Positions 13,466 to 25,135 of a stretch of 64,000 nucleotides of DNA are shown here, one piece after another. Origin of the DNA: Acanthosoma haemorrhoidale (lineage: Eukaryota; Arthropoda; Insecta; Hemiptera; Acanthosomatidae); the NCBI GenBank assembly GCA_930367205.1, contig OV884012.1, forward strand, positions 150,303,405 to 150,367,404, read 5' to 3'. The number at the start of each line of letters is the position of its first letter. The stretch's first letter is position 1. Below the pieces are notes generated by a model. That model searched no databases. It saw nothing but the letters and a program-made list of their open reading frames with translations, and was not told the origin of the DNA. A program made the position numbers and the translations under genes.

Positions 13466-14532
13466 TTTTTTTTTTTTTTTTTTTTTTTCTTAGCTCTCAA
13501 ACTTATAAAATAGGATGTGGGAAAATTATTTTGGGCTAATGAGTGCCTTTCACTAAGGGGAGTCCACCATTTGAAGGATGTATGAGAAGGATATAGGGTG
13601 GGGTATGCCTAAAGGAGGCGGGTGGAATCAGGAAGTTAGTGAGAGTCTACCGAGGGTGGAGCCTAGGGGTACCTAAGGGTTTGTAGTCGGCCAGGTCAAG
13701 CATGGCCAGCCCCGGCAGGGGCCTGAAATAAGTCGGCCTCTCGGCCGGAAGGTCGACCCTGCTTAAACAGGTAGATGGGGTCTTGTAGCTTCGGAGATCG
13801 GCCTCGATCTCTCGGCTGGGTGTAGATCTTCAGTCTCCGTCAGGGGGCTAGGGTTCGATCACGTCCATCTGTCTCCAGGCTTCGGCGGTCCAGCAGTGCT
13901 TCCATCTGACGGGCATTGGTGGTGGTTGAAGGTCGGAGAATAGTGGGTTGTGGCTGTGTCGGAGTGAGTCGAAAAATTTGATGTGTCTTCTCTTGATGAA
14001 ATCTTGAATGGTGAGCACTTCAAATTTTTTATGCATCTCGTCTGCCTTCATTCGGTCGAACGGGGTATGTTTGAGGGAGGTGCCGAGAACTCTGTTCTGA
14101 AATTGCTGGAGCGTTTTGAGAGTGTTAGGAATCAGATACTTGAAGAGAGGGGTCCCATACATCAAAGCAGGTCTTAGGACGCTCTGGTATATCAGCAGCT
14201 TAAGGCGTACCGATAAAGCCGAGCTGTGAAGTAGGTGTCCGAGGCTGAAGAATTTCTTCCTAACACTCTTTAACTTCTTGCCGAGATGTGTTGTGAACGA
14301 CAAGTGTCTACCGAGGGTAATCCCAAGGTAGCAACGCTTGTTGCTTACATGGCACTTTTTGCCGTCTAAGACGAAGGATTTCGGGAGCTTCTTTCTTCCG
14401 GATTTATAGCTGAATATAATTCCTTGCGTCTTGGCCGGGTTGACTTTAATGTGGATGGCATCGAGTTTCTCGGCGATCTGTTGACTGGCGCTCTCAGCGA
14501 ATTTCAGGGCTCTGGTGGGATTGATGTCCTAA
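13466..14532 (-). mobile_element. J3 Jockey-like non-LTR retrotransposon, 5'-truncated
   Basis: Minus strand from about 14532 to a poly(A) tail (T tract 13466-13488). The 3' UTR (13490-13847) is GC-richer than surrounding DNA. It encodes a protein clearly related to but distinct from J2. The left junction AAGTCC and the right edge GATGTCC resemble the GTAGTCC at the other tail junctions. Confidence 0.85.
13848..14532 (-). pseudogene. J3 reverse transcriptase ORF, C-terminal remnant
   Basis: Open without a stop from the truncation point at about 14532 to the stop at 13848, about 228 codons. Blocks: IHIKVNPAKTQGIIF (reverse transcriptase motif with N-x-x-KT), CYLGITLGRHLSFTTHLGKK, RLKLLIYQSVLRPALMYGTP, RRRHIKFFDSLRHSHNPLF. 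The upstream FxDD and endonuclease parts are absent because of 5' truncation. The intact frame means this fragment is younger than most elements here. Confidence 0.85.
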
Positions 14533-14878
14533 AACGATAATTGCTTTGTCTCTCCGAACAATCTTACTAATATCGCGAGAAGATCCAAGAATGGAAAATC
14601 TCGCCTAGTTAAGATTCTCATTTTATTTTTACTGAGAAGAATTTTACCAATCTATTATGAACATATTTAGATGATTTTTTTTTTTTAAATGAATAAGTAT
14701 AGATATAAATTTAAACGAATTGCGTAGAGCATAAATAAAACAACAATCTAGCAATATTCAGTTGACCAAACGATTTCCTCAAATATTAATTAGATGATTG
14801 TGAATTAACCACATTGTATTAGAGATACAAAACTAGAAAAAAAATGCGATTAATTGGGTCTATTTCTACCATGCCATA
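14533..14878. other. Unannotated AT-rich DNA
   Basis: AT-rich spacer, nothing recognised. Confidence 0.5.
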
Positions 14879-14988
14879 CGAGGGCGGTCTGAAAAGTTTC
14901 CGACCTAACAAAGCTTTTATTTCATTAGCTTTTATTTATTTTATTATCATCTTCATGTTGAGGTTGGAAACTTTTCAGACCATTTGTG
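14879..14988. mobile_element. 110-bp mariner-type MITE
   Basis: Terminal inverted repeats of about 27 bp share the core GGTCTGAAAAGTTTCC (left CGAGGGC + core, right CACAAAT + core when complemented). The element is flanked on both sides by TA (14877-14878 and 14989-14990), the duplication made by Tc1/mariner transposases. The interior of about 55 bp is AT-rich and non-coding. This TIR differs from that of the mariner at 3485-4384. Confidence 0.85.
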
Positions 14989-16145
14989 TAAGTCTCTCTA
15001 GTAATCTGCTATCTGTTTTCCAGGAGATAAGCATCTGCTTGGTGAGCACTCATCATGTAGCTCTTTGCTGTTTGAGGGCTACTCACAAAAGAGAACAACC
15101 AGTATTGATGTACTATCTATTTTTATTATGTTATTTGATAAAAATGTGCATTTTTCAACATACTGTGCTCCGAGATTAGATGAATCTATCTGTGCAACAT
15201 GCTTCTTTTCCTTTGATATGAAAATATGGAATGATGGCGAATTAATATTACAAAAGGACAAATATAAAAGGAGAAGAGACTACATGGGAGGAGCTGTCGT
15301 CAGAGAAGCGGAGGTAATTCTGGGCCGGGGAGGCAAGGAGCACGGAATGGCAGCCATACGGCTTTACTGCTCCGGCATTAAAACAATTGTCTGCGTCCTA
15401 GCTGCCTACTTCCTCCAGTCAATTTTTCAGAGGAGCCTCTCAGAAGGATTGCTCTTCTTCGCTGAATGATTCAGCCCTCGCCAGGAGTACGCCATACATA
15501 TTTCCTTCAGGGCGGTGACATTCCAGATGCAAGGCGCCTCCAGGCTCCCGGGAGCCTCGCGTGTGCGGTGTCCTGATGCCTTCGTCCTCCTCACTGAAGG
15601 AATAGCATATTACCAAATATATATAGTAAACCTCAACTAGTTTAAATTCCCTAAGTTCATACCCGTCTTTATAAATTTAAAACCGGAAACTTAATGAGCA
15701 ATCGTAGATGTACTGCAATTATGTTAATTTCGTTCATGCTCCCCAATTATTCCGGTTTGTATAACATAACAGTTTTCCCCTTTTTTTGAACATTGCTCTC
15801 CTCTAAGATGTAAGAGTATTCTGATGCTGATCAACACTCCTCAGTTGACTATTTTCTCTGGCTCTCCATCCAGATATACATTGTCATGAATGGAACTACC
15901 GCGTAAATGTAATGTACAGTAGATGTGTTGTTGTTTCCATCGGCTTGTTTTTAATTAGAATAAATAGTGTTGATCTTTGCGGTGTTGTCATGGACGGGGC
16001 TATGAGAAGCAAATCGAGGCAACATTGGCCTTGGGAAAATTAAAAAAGTGCAACAGCAGCACAACTCAATATAGCCCGACAAGCTTTCACTTCTTATATT
16101 GATAATTGATAAAACAGCTATATTTTAATGGTAATGGTATAAACA
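14989..16145. other. Unannotated interval with a GC-richer block
   Basis: A GC-richer block at about 15280-15600 contains an ORF ending at 15469 and a short symmetrical run (CTCCCGGGAG). It might be a regulatory or exonic island, but I see no protein family. Confidence 0.35.
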
Positions 16146-16370
16146 ACTTTATTATGATGAAATTACAATCTGCCTTAATACTTAATAGGCAATAAATAAT
16201 TGGGATAAATGTTTTCATTCATACCATATTTACAATTCATCATTCGCTCGCACATTCATACAATATTTACAAACAGCCCAGGGGCCCCCCAAGTCCACAC
16301 GGTTGTTGCCTCCCACCCATGCGAAAGAGGAAGCGGAGTCTTGGGAAGTCCCCCACGCTCCCCCACCAGC
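16146..16370 (-). mobile_element. J1 3' UTR fragment, first of two in tandem
   Basis: Reverse complement of a J1 tail (CTTTATTATGATGAAATTAC ...) cut off inside the UTR. The hairpin loop is enlarged (GCCTATTAAGTATTAAGGC). Confidence 0.8.
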
Positions 16371-16382
16371 CTCATCTGCTCA

Positions 16383-16558
16383 ATCTGCCTCATTGGGCAA
16401 TAAGTATTTGTGATAAATGTTTTCATTCACTCGCTCATTCATACACTATTTACAAACAGCCCAGAGACGTCCTAAATCCACGTGGTTGTCACATTCCTCG
16501 CATGCGAAAGAGGAAGCGGAGTCTTGGGAAGTCCCCCAAGCTCCTCCGTCAGCCGTGT
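16383..16558 (-). mobile_element. J1 3' UTR fragment, second of two in tandem
   Basis: Same orientation as the preceding fragment and joined after about a dozen bases. It starts at the hairpin (CTGCCTCATTGGGCAATAAG) and lacks the AATAAAG terminus, so it is probably the target into which the first fragment inserted, or a rearranged duplicate. Confidence 0.75.
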
Positions 16559-16676
16559 CTTACCTCACGTTGATGCTCCCCAAAATGCAGACCTCATTAT
16601 TTGAGAAATTGAGGTTGAATCATTCTTCGCTGAGGGCGATGGGTAAGGATTACTACCGATAAAGGGTCATACTTAC

Positions 16677-16863
16677 TCTCCCAGGCGTCGGTACATCTCT
16701 TGGAGTAGATATCGACCAAGTGGAACACGTCACTGACTCCAGGTGATAGTCGAAGATGTATTCTCCTCCTTCTCCAGCTACTACCAAACCCAAACCATAT
16801 TCGCTGGACAGCAGGAATTCGCTCCAGACTTTTGATGGAAATGTTCCAAAGGATAAAACAATT
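16677..16863 (-). CDS. Candidate orphan protein-coding exon, 62 codons
   Basis: Minus strand: a pyrimidine-rich acceptor (TCTCCGCTCAG) precedes position 16863 and a strong donor (A|GTAAGT, plus-strand ACTTAC at 16671-16676) follows 16677. The 187-bp exon reads one leftover base and then 62 codons with no stop: IVLSFGTFPSKVWSEFLLSS, EYGLGLVVAGEGGEYIFDYH, LESVTCSTWSISTPRDVPTP, GR. The composition is balanced and unlike the AT-rich junk around it, and the frame has a stop just upstream of the acceptor, as expected for an internal exon. I do not recognise the protein. A possible next exon starts at 16629 after CCCTCAG, but the intron would be only 47 bp. It may also be a decayed or transposon-borne exon. 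Confidence 0.45.
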
Positions 16864-18465
16864 CTGAGCGGAGACTACTCTCCAGTAGCGCCTGATCTGC
16901 AGCAGCTAGGCTAGTTCAGCTCAACGGAAGAAGAAACATCTTAAGACCATATGGTCATAAATTTATTTCAACCTTATCATAAGTTCGTTGTATTTTTTGT
17001 TTGAGGCAATAACATCTGATATTTACATATATTCTATGTAGTAATGCATAATTGATTTAAGATATTATGTATTTGCAGTATTGTTGTTCAATATCCCTCT
17101 TATATTTGATAAAAATCTTATTGTCATGGTCCTTCACAATATATTTGGGTTATTTGTCAAGTAAAATCTTAAAAGGAAACGTTAGATTTTTTGATTCTTA
17201 ATTGCGGGTATTTAATAAACACATTAATCTCCATTCATACATAAATTTGAGCCGGGTATATTTTTGAAGCTCTCAGGTTCGGGAGCGTTTTTTACATCTT
17301 GATGCAAGTATACAATATATTTTGATATTTCTAAATCCATTTGACTATAAAATCGTAGAGCTTATACCTAACCTTTTAATAGACATAGTTAATCTGCAGT
17401 GTGACGACGAAATGAAAAATTTCACATAATTCTGTGGAATATACTATACACATAATCCTGAATCCAAGTTATGAATATACTCAATTAAATCATCAGACAT
17501 TTCTAACGGTTCTTTTAGCCGTTAACCCAAAGCCCACTTGTAATCCCGAAAGATCTCTAGGAGAGGTTAAAGAGATGCACATATGTGAGAAGACATACTC
17601 CTTGTGGATTGTGGATGGGTACTGGCCGCAAGGAGAGGAGGGTCAGAGGCCTGCTAAATCCGGGCAGTGGCAGACAGGAGGATTGCGGTCTGCAGATTTA
17701 GTGGCCCACTAGCCAGTGAGTTAGTGCTCCCTCCCTAGCCTTATCAATTAACAAAACTAATTAAGACAAAGGTACGCCACCGCACTAAGTTAATAACGTC
17801 CACCCGCAGCGCGTCTTCTTAGCCACTACCCGCTTCTGCTGGATTTACGGCCTGGACATTCGCCCCCCCCCCTCTTCTGCCCCGTTTAAATTTAATTTTA
17901 ATGAGCCCATATCGTAAACTGCCCCGTTTGTTTTATCGGGCCCCTTTTAGTTACCACCCCTGTGTTAACGAGATTTATGCTTGCAATTTATTTCTCTTAA
18001 CACTTAGACATTTATAGATTATCATTTAAATTTACAGTCATTTTGTTATGAATCCATTTTAAATGGCTACAAATGATGTAACGTGTTCACACATTATGTA
18101 TTTATATATGACATAAAAAAAGAAATGAGAAATAATTTAAAAGATAGTTGGTAAGATAATATAAACAAGAGCATGTTAGCACTTCTGCATAGGTTTTGGC
18201 AAGACTACAATGGGCGTGTGATAACAAAAAAATCAGTCACGTGTCAATTAACTCACAGCGTCTTCCTGTCTTTTAAGCTATCAAGAGCCACTGCTAAGAA
18301 GTCATTTGTATTATTTCCCTTGGCTGAGAAAACATTTAGCCTTACTTAAACTGTAAGTTTATTTGTTTTCTTAAAACCATTGCACTTTCCATAGTATGTA
18401 GTTCTTTATCCGATAATTGATTTTCTAACAATGAAAGCTACCCCATGGCAATTATTTTTAAATTA
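16864..18465. other. Unannotated AT-rich DNA
   Basis: No recognisable gene. A 92-codon ORF at 17434-17712 (+) is AT-rich at its start and GC-richer at its end, with no family resemblance. Could be intron sequence of the candidate exon. Confidence 0.45.
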
Positions 18466-18968
18466 CAATGGCTAAAATTACAATCTGCCTTATTAGGCAA
18501 AAAGTAATTGAGATAAATGCTCTCGTTCATACCATATTTACAATTCATCATTCACTCGCTCATTCATACAATATTTTCAGACACCCCAGAGGCCTCCCTA
18601 ATCCACATGGTTATCACCTCCCTCGCGTGCGAAGAAGGAAGTGGAGTCCGGGAAAGTCCCCCACGCTCCTCCGTCAGCCGCGTCACCGGATACGAGCCAG
18701 TGGAGGCTGACGAATAACACAAGAGCCACAGACACTATGGACATGATTGGAGAAACTGGCCATTGCCAGAACTCCCACTGTCACGCATTTATAGCAGGCC
18801 ACGAGGCCACTGCCGTTTCAGTCTCCGAGGAGGTTTATAGGAATGAGTGGTGCAGTCCAATGACTGTGCTACGGGATTAGGATGGGCTATTATGGAATTT
18901 CATGAACTGAGAAGGGATGAGTTCAAGAATGTAGGGTATATTAAGGTCGTTATGAAGGGTGTTAGTAA
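18466..18968 (-). mobile_element. J1 non-LTR retrotransposon, 5'-truncated
   Basis: Complement of a J1 3' end: tail with GCCTAATAAGGC hairpin at about 18483-18497, 3' UTR, and at 18800-18968 the last coding segment, which on the minus strand reads NTLHNDLNIPYILELIPSQF in the J1 frame. Truncated at the CACCCTTCATAACGAC block. Confidence 0.85.
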
Positions 18969-20196
18969 TTAAAAAATAATTATTTTCTATCATGAAAATC
19001 AAAAATAATGAGTGTGATATAAAAATTAAAGATCTCAAAGTCCTGATTAAATGTTGGGACTTGATCGCGCTAATTACAAAAATCATTAGTATTCCACTCT
19101 TAACTTTTTTCGTAACCTCAGTTTCACAAAGAGAAATAATAATATAAGTTTTACTTAGCGGTTTTATGATGTCTAAACTAAAAACAAACAACATGAAATC
19201 AAAGAACAGTAATTATTCAATCGATTATTTCGTAAATAAAAATGTTCATGTCATATTGAGTAAGGTATCAACTGTAAGATTATAATATCCTTATCAATGG
19301 TATGTTTAATACTTTTAAGGACCATAGTTACAATAAATCATTACAAATTACCATAAAATTGATGCCGTAAAGTAGCTCGTAAATTATTACATTTAATTTG
19401 AGTTTATGAGTAGGCCATTGCCATAAAAACTATCTATATAACCTCAACAGAACAAAGGAATAGTTTCCTGTTTATTTGTTTTTTAATACTATAGCAATAT
19501 GAATTATTATTTATTTCATTTATATGCACTATTAATATTTAGTTCTCTGTATGTGATATTGTTTTTCATTAAAATGATATATGATTAAAGTGTTAATATG
19601 ATATATTTATTCATTAAAAACTTCGTGTATTTGAAGTTTATTGGTAGTTATTACCGTAACCCTAATAACAATCTGTGATTCCGCAACCGGAAGTTGGTAA
19701 AACGAATTGATTTCAAAAAAAAGAGATAATTGTACGTGCAATGTTTGATAGGCTGCGTTCTCCCCATTATGAAATGGGTACTGTTGAGTTAGAGTGCATT
19801 TCATTGGTCCATAATGGCGTAAAAATGGTTAGCGTATATCCAAAACATAATTTGTATGAATATTGAAGCATTAAAAAACTTTATCATGAAATCACACGTT
19901 TTAGACTTGCCACCAATATTTTACTTATCTTTGTACATCTAACTGGGGTGTATGCCAGCTCTATTTGTATAGGGTACGTCTCGGCCGCATAAAAAATAAA
20001 AGTATATCTGTAATTACATATATATTGTTCTTAGTTACTAGGTCATCCATTATAGGTTATTATGGTATAGGTGCCCGGAATTTGGCTATTAGTATAAAAT
20101 TAAAATCACTGGACTATTTAAAAAAAATAAATAAAAATATATTATGGACTCAAGGGTGATATCAAATGAAATAACCTAACATAATGATAAAATTTT
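18969..20196. other. Unannotated AT-rich DNA
   Basis: Very AT-rich; no coding or repeat signal recognised. Confidence 0.5.
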
Positions 20197-20757
20197 CATC
20201 AAGCGTATCCAATCCTTTCAATCAAAAGTCCTGTGAGCATTATTCAATGTCCCTTATTACGTCAGCAACAAAACCCTTCATAACGATCTTAATATACCTT
20301 ACATTCTCGAACTCATCCCTTCCAAGTTCATAAAATTCCATAGTAACCTATCCAACCACCCTAATCCTGTAGCACAGTCATTGCACTTCACCACTCATCC
20401 CTATAATCCTCCTCGGAGACTTAATGGCAGTGACCTGATATAAATGCGTGATAGTGGGAGTCCTGGCAATGGCCAGATTCTCCAACCATGTCTCGCGCTT
20501 TTGGTCAGCCACAACTTGATCGTATCCGGTGACACGGCTGATGGAGGAACGTGGGGGACTTCCTCTTTCGCATGCAAGGTTGGTGGGAGGTCAAAATGCA
20601 AGGACAAACATGTGGATCTGGGAGGTCTCTGGGTTGTTTGTAAATACTGTAAGAATGAGCGAGTGAATGATAAATTGTAAATATGGTATTAATGAGAGCA
20701 TTTATAACAATTATTTATTGCCTAATAAGGCAGATTGTAATTTTAGCACAATAAAGA
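20197..20757 (+). mobile_element. J1 non-LTR retrotransposon, 5'-truncated
   Basis: Starts inside the coding block CATCAAGCGTATCCAATCC, continues through TLHNDLNIPYILELIPSKF in shifted frames, and ends with hairpin GCCTAATAAGGC and AATAAAG. The coding part has an in-frame stop (TGA in TCCTGTGAGC). A dead copy with no clear target duplication. Confidence 0.85.
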
Positions 20758-22206
20758 AGTTACAATAATTCAATATTCTATGCTTGATTTCTCAATTCTT
20801 CAGCAACTAATTTATTCGAACGAGGCTGATTTAACTCCAACTCGACCACCCACCAAACAAAAATTCTAAACTAATGTATTTCACCGGCATGAAAAATTCA
20901 AATGAACGAAATCAACAGATGTTAGGAACTCCTTGCATAATGTACAGACTAACCTATCGACAGGCTGATCCTCAGGTCAGACATTGAAGCGATTCAGATT
21001 GACATCGACTGGAGATTTTCTGTTATTCCGACACACGGAAGATATGAAATAAATCGGCCCTTGAGGCTGTACAGTAGCCGAGTTGATAGAATAACAAACA
21101 TATTAGAGGGGTTAGGTGGAGGCACTCACTGCTAACCAGTTCAATAAAGGGGAGTGTTTATTAGTTTATCAGGGGTGCACTAGGGATCAAAAGGCAATGA
21201 AAGGGGGCGGATCTGTTTCATAGCCCCAGGCCCCGTGTCCCTTGGGTGTCTGGGCTCCTCAATATTATTTCATGTTACATCTGCTCCTACATACTTCTTA
21301 TTGCTTTTACATATACTCTAATGTACTTCTGCGATCCTCTGCAATGTGTGTCTTGTTATTCATATTTTTTAGTCACATGTCAACACTTGACAACCCGAAG
21401 GTTCTAAGGGAGATGTTACTTCAATCGATCTAAAAATTTAATAGCATTTTTCACAACAGTTCGAAGTATATTGCGTTTTTAATATGTTAATTTAAATGTA
21501 ATAAGTGAAAGCATGAAAGCAAAAACGTTTAATGCGGTGAACTACAGAATTAAGGTTTCTTGTAATAACGCCAATATGAATGATACTTCGATGATATATT
21601 AAAAACAAATAATCATTAGCTAAGTGAGTCGATTAATATAATTGGATTAATTTTTTAAAAAATAACTATTATTAGTAACTTTATAGTGTTTCAAGGAGCT
21701 CTATATATATGGCCCACTTATAACACTTTATTATTAAACATAGAACTGCTTCAACTCGTAGCATAATCAGGGCATAAATTGGAGCAACTATATGCAATAG
21801 CTTTTTGCCAAAAATAGTTTTTAGTGATTATTAAGTTTTTATTTCATTTTAATGACAACGTAATTATAGTCATCGCAAGGTCCTACACTTTTTTCATATT
21901 ATTATTTGGTGCGTCGAGAATTTTGATTTTATCGCCTTCTGAGTACAATAACAAGTAATTAGTCAAGCAATAATCTTTAAGATTGTTTTATGAGTTTAAG
22001 ACAGCCGTTCATCGAATATAGCTCACAATTGCCAGAACAGACTGACTGACACACAGGAGAAACATTAGTAGAATATAAGAATAGAATACAATTAAAATAA
22101 ATAGGAATTGTGTGGGGTAAAATGTTGGGTGGGACTAAGACCGTGGCCAACCCCCCTCTAACGTTTCGCGGAAGATGACAAAATATACGCATGTCCAATT
22201 TAATTC
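20758..22206. other. Unannotated interval before the satellite
   Basis: AT-rich with a moderately GC-rich part at 20930-21260. No recognised elements. The left flank of the satellite (to 22206) shows no partial satellite units. Confidence 0.5.
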
Positions 22207-25135
22207 GATAACTTATACTGGCTTATAAGCCTCTGTAGTAGATAACTTATACTGGCTTATAAGCCTCTGTAGTAGATAACTTATACTGGCTTATAAGCCT
22301 CTGTAGTAGATAACTTATACTGGCTTATAAGCCTCTGTAGTAGATAACTTATACTGGCTTATAAGCCTCTGTAGTAGATAACTTATACTGGCTTATAAGC
22401 CTCTGTAGTAGATAACTTATACTGGCTTATAAGCCTCTGTAGTAGATAACTTATACTGGCTTATAAGCCTCTGTAGTAGATAACTTATACTGGCTTATAA
22501 GCCTCTGTAGTAGATAACTTATACTGGCTTATAAGCCTCTGTAGTAGATAACTTATACTGGCTTATAAGCCTCTGTAGTAGATAACTTATACTGGCTTAT
22601 AAGCCTCTGTAGTAGATAACTTATACTGGCTTATAAGCCTCTGTAGTAGATAACTTATACTGGCTTATAAGCCTCTGTAGTAGATAACTTATACTGGCTT
22701 ATAAGCCTCTGTAGTAGATAACTTATACTGGCTTATAAGCCTCTGTAGTAGATAACTTATACTGGCTTATAAGCCTCTGTAGTAGATAACTTATACTGGC
22801 TTATAAGCCTCTGTAGTAGATAACTTATACTGGCTTATAAGCCTCTGTAGTAGATAACTTATACTGGCTTATAAGCCTCTGTAGTAGATAACTTATACTG
22901 GCTTATAAGCCTCTGTAGTAGATAACTTATACTGGCTTATAAGCCTCTGTAGTAGATAACTTATACTGGCTTATAAGCCTCTGTAGTAGATAACTTATAC
23001 TGGCTTATAAGCCTCTGTAGTAGATAACTTATACTGGCTTATAAGCCTCTGTAGTAGATAACTTATACTGGCTTATAAGCCTCTGTAGTAGATAACTTAT
23101 ACTGGCTTATAAGCCTCTGTAGTAGATAACTTATACTGGCTTATAAGCCTCTGTAGTAGATAACTTATACTGGCTTATAAGCCTCTGTAGTAGATAACTT
23201 ATACTGGCTTATAAGCCTCTGTAGTAGATAACTTATACTGGCTTATAAGCCTCTGTAGTAGATAACTTATACTGGCTTATAAGCCTCTGTAGTAGATAAC
23301 TTATACTGGCTTATAAGCCTCTGTAGTAGATAACTTATACTGGCTTATAAGCCTCTGTAGTAGATAACTTATACTGGCTTATAAGCCTCTGTAGTAGATA
23401 ACTTATACTGGCTTATAAGCCTCTGTAGTAGATAACTTATACTGGCTTATAAGCCTCTGTAGTAGATAACTTATACTGGCTTATAAGCCTCTGTAGTAGA
23501 TAACTTATACTGGCTTATAAGCCTCTGTAGTAGATAACTTATACTGGCTTATAAGCCTCTGTAGTAGATAACTTATACTGGCTTATAAGCCTCTGTAGTA
23601 GATAACTTATACTGGCTTATAAGCCTCTGTAGTAGATAACTTATACTGGCTTATAAGCCTCTGTAGTAGATAACTTATACTGGCTTATAAGCCTCTGTAG
23701 TAGATAACTTATACTGGCTTATAAGCCTCTGTAGTAGATAACTTATACTGGCTTATAAGCCTCTGTAGTAGATAACTTATACTGGCTTATAAGCCTCTGT
23801 AGTAGATAACTTATACTGGCTTATAAGCCTCTGTAGTAGATAACTTATACTGGCTTATAAGCCTCTGTAGTAGATAACTTATACTGGCTTATAAGCCTCT
23901 GTAGTAGATAACTTATACTGGCTTATAAGCCTCTGTAGTAGATAACTTATACTGGCTTATAAGCCTCTGTAGTAGATAACTTATACTGGCTTATAAGCCT
24001 CTGTAGTAGATAACTTATACTGGCTTATAAGCCTCTGTAGTAGATAACTTATACTGGCTTATAAGCCTCTGTAGTAGATAACTTATACTGGCTTATAAGC
24101 CTCTGTAGTAGATAACTTATACTGGCTTATAAGCCTCTGTAGTAGATAACTTATACTGGCTTATAAGCCTCTGTAGTAGATAACTTATACTGGCTTATAA
24201 GCCTCTGTAGTAGATAACTTATACTGGCTTATAAGCCTCTGTAGTAGATAACTTATACTGGCTTATAAGCCTCTGTAGTAGATAACTTATACTGGCTTAT
24301 AAGCCTCTGTAGTAGATAACTTATACTGGCTTATAAGCCTCTGTAGTAGATAACTTATACTGGCTTATAAGCCTCTGTAGTAGATAACTTATACTGGCTT
24401 ATAAGCCTCTGTAGTAGATAACTTATACTGGCTTATAAGCCTCTGTAGTAGATAACTTATACTGGCTTATAAGCCTCTGTAGTAGATAACTTATACTGGC
24501 TTATAAGCCTCTGTAGTAGATAACTTATACTGGCTTATAAGCCTCTGTAGTAGATAACTTATACTGGCTTATAAGCCTCTGTAGTAGATAACTTATACTG
24601 GCTTATAAGCCTCTGTAGTAGATAACTTATACTGGCTTATAAGCCTCTGTAGTAGATAACTTATACTGGCTTATAAGCCTCTGTAGTAGATAACTTATAC
24701 TGGCTTATAAGCCTCTGTAGTAGATAACTTATACTGGCTTATAAGCCTCTGTAGTAGATAACTTATACTGGCTTATAAGCCTCTGTAGTAGATAACTTAT
24801 ACTGGCTTATAAGCCTCTGTAGTAGATAACTTATACTGGCTTATAAGCCTCTGTAGTAGATAACTTATACTGGCTTATAAGCCTCTGTAGTAGATAACTT
24901 ATACTGGCTTATAAGCCTCTGTAGTAGATAACTTATACTGGCTTATAAGCCTCTGTAGTAGATAACTTATACTGGCTTATAAGCCTCTGTAGTAGATAAC
25001 TTATACTGGCTTATAAGCCTCTGTAGTAGATAACTTATACTGGCTTATAAGCCTCTGTAGTAGATAACTTATACTGGCTTATAAGCCTCTGTAGTAGATA
25101 ACTTATACTGGCTTATAAGCCTCTGTAGTAGATAA
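22207..25135. repeat. 34-bp satellite, 86 tandem units
   Basis: The unit starts GATAACTTATACTGG and ends CTCTGTAGTA. It repeats exactly 86 times from 22207 to 25130 (2,924 bp = 86 x 34), then the first five bases of a further unit before diverging. I see no substitution or indel in the array. Each unit holds a perfect 12-bp palindrome, GGCTTATAAGCC. The unit is 35% GC, not a multiple of three, and no frame is open through it. Such homogeneity means very recent expansion, active homogenisation, or an assembly artefact from tandem reads. Confidence 0.97.

Noticed and set aside
12943..13500. Poly-lysine start of the J2 ORF as a nuclear localisation signal
   Set aside because: The lysine codons are the poly(A) tail of the neighbouring J3 element, not part of J2.
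13850..13862. GGTTCGATCAC as a tRNA box B
   Set aside because: No matching box A or cloverleaf at the right distance, and it lies inside the J3 3' UTR/ORF end.
18450..18986. AATTATTTT on both sides of the J1 copy as a target duplication
   Set aside because: Neither copy is directly adjacent to the element ends, and the motif is low-complexity in AT-rich DNA.
22207..25135. The array looks superficially like a CRISPR locus or a run of loxP-like 34-bp sites
   Set aside because: There are no unique spacers between units, the window is eukaryotic repeat DNA, and the unit lacks the 13-bp inverted arms and 8-bp spacer of loxP. The shared length is coincidence.
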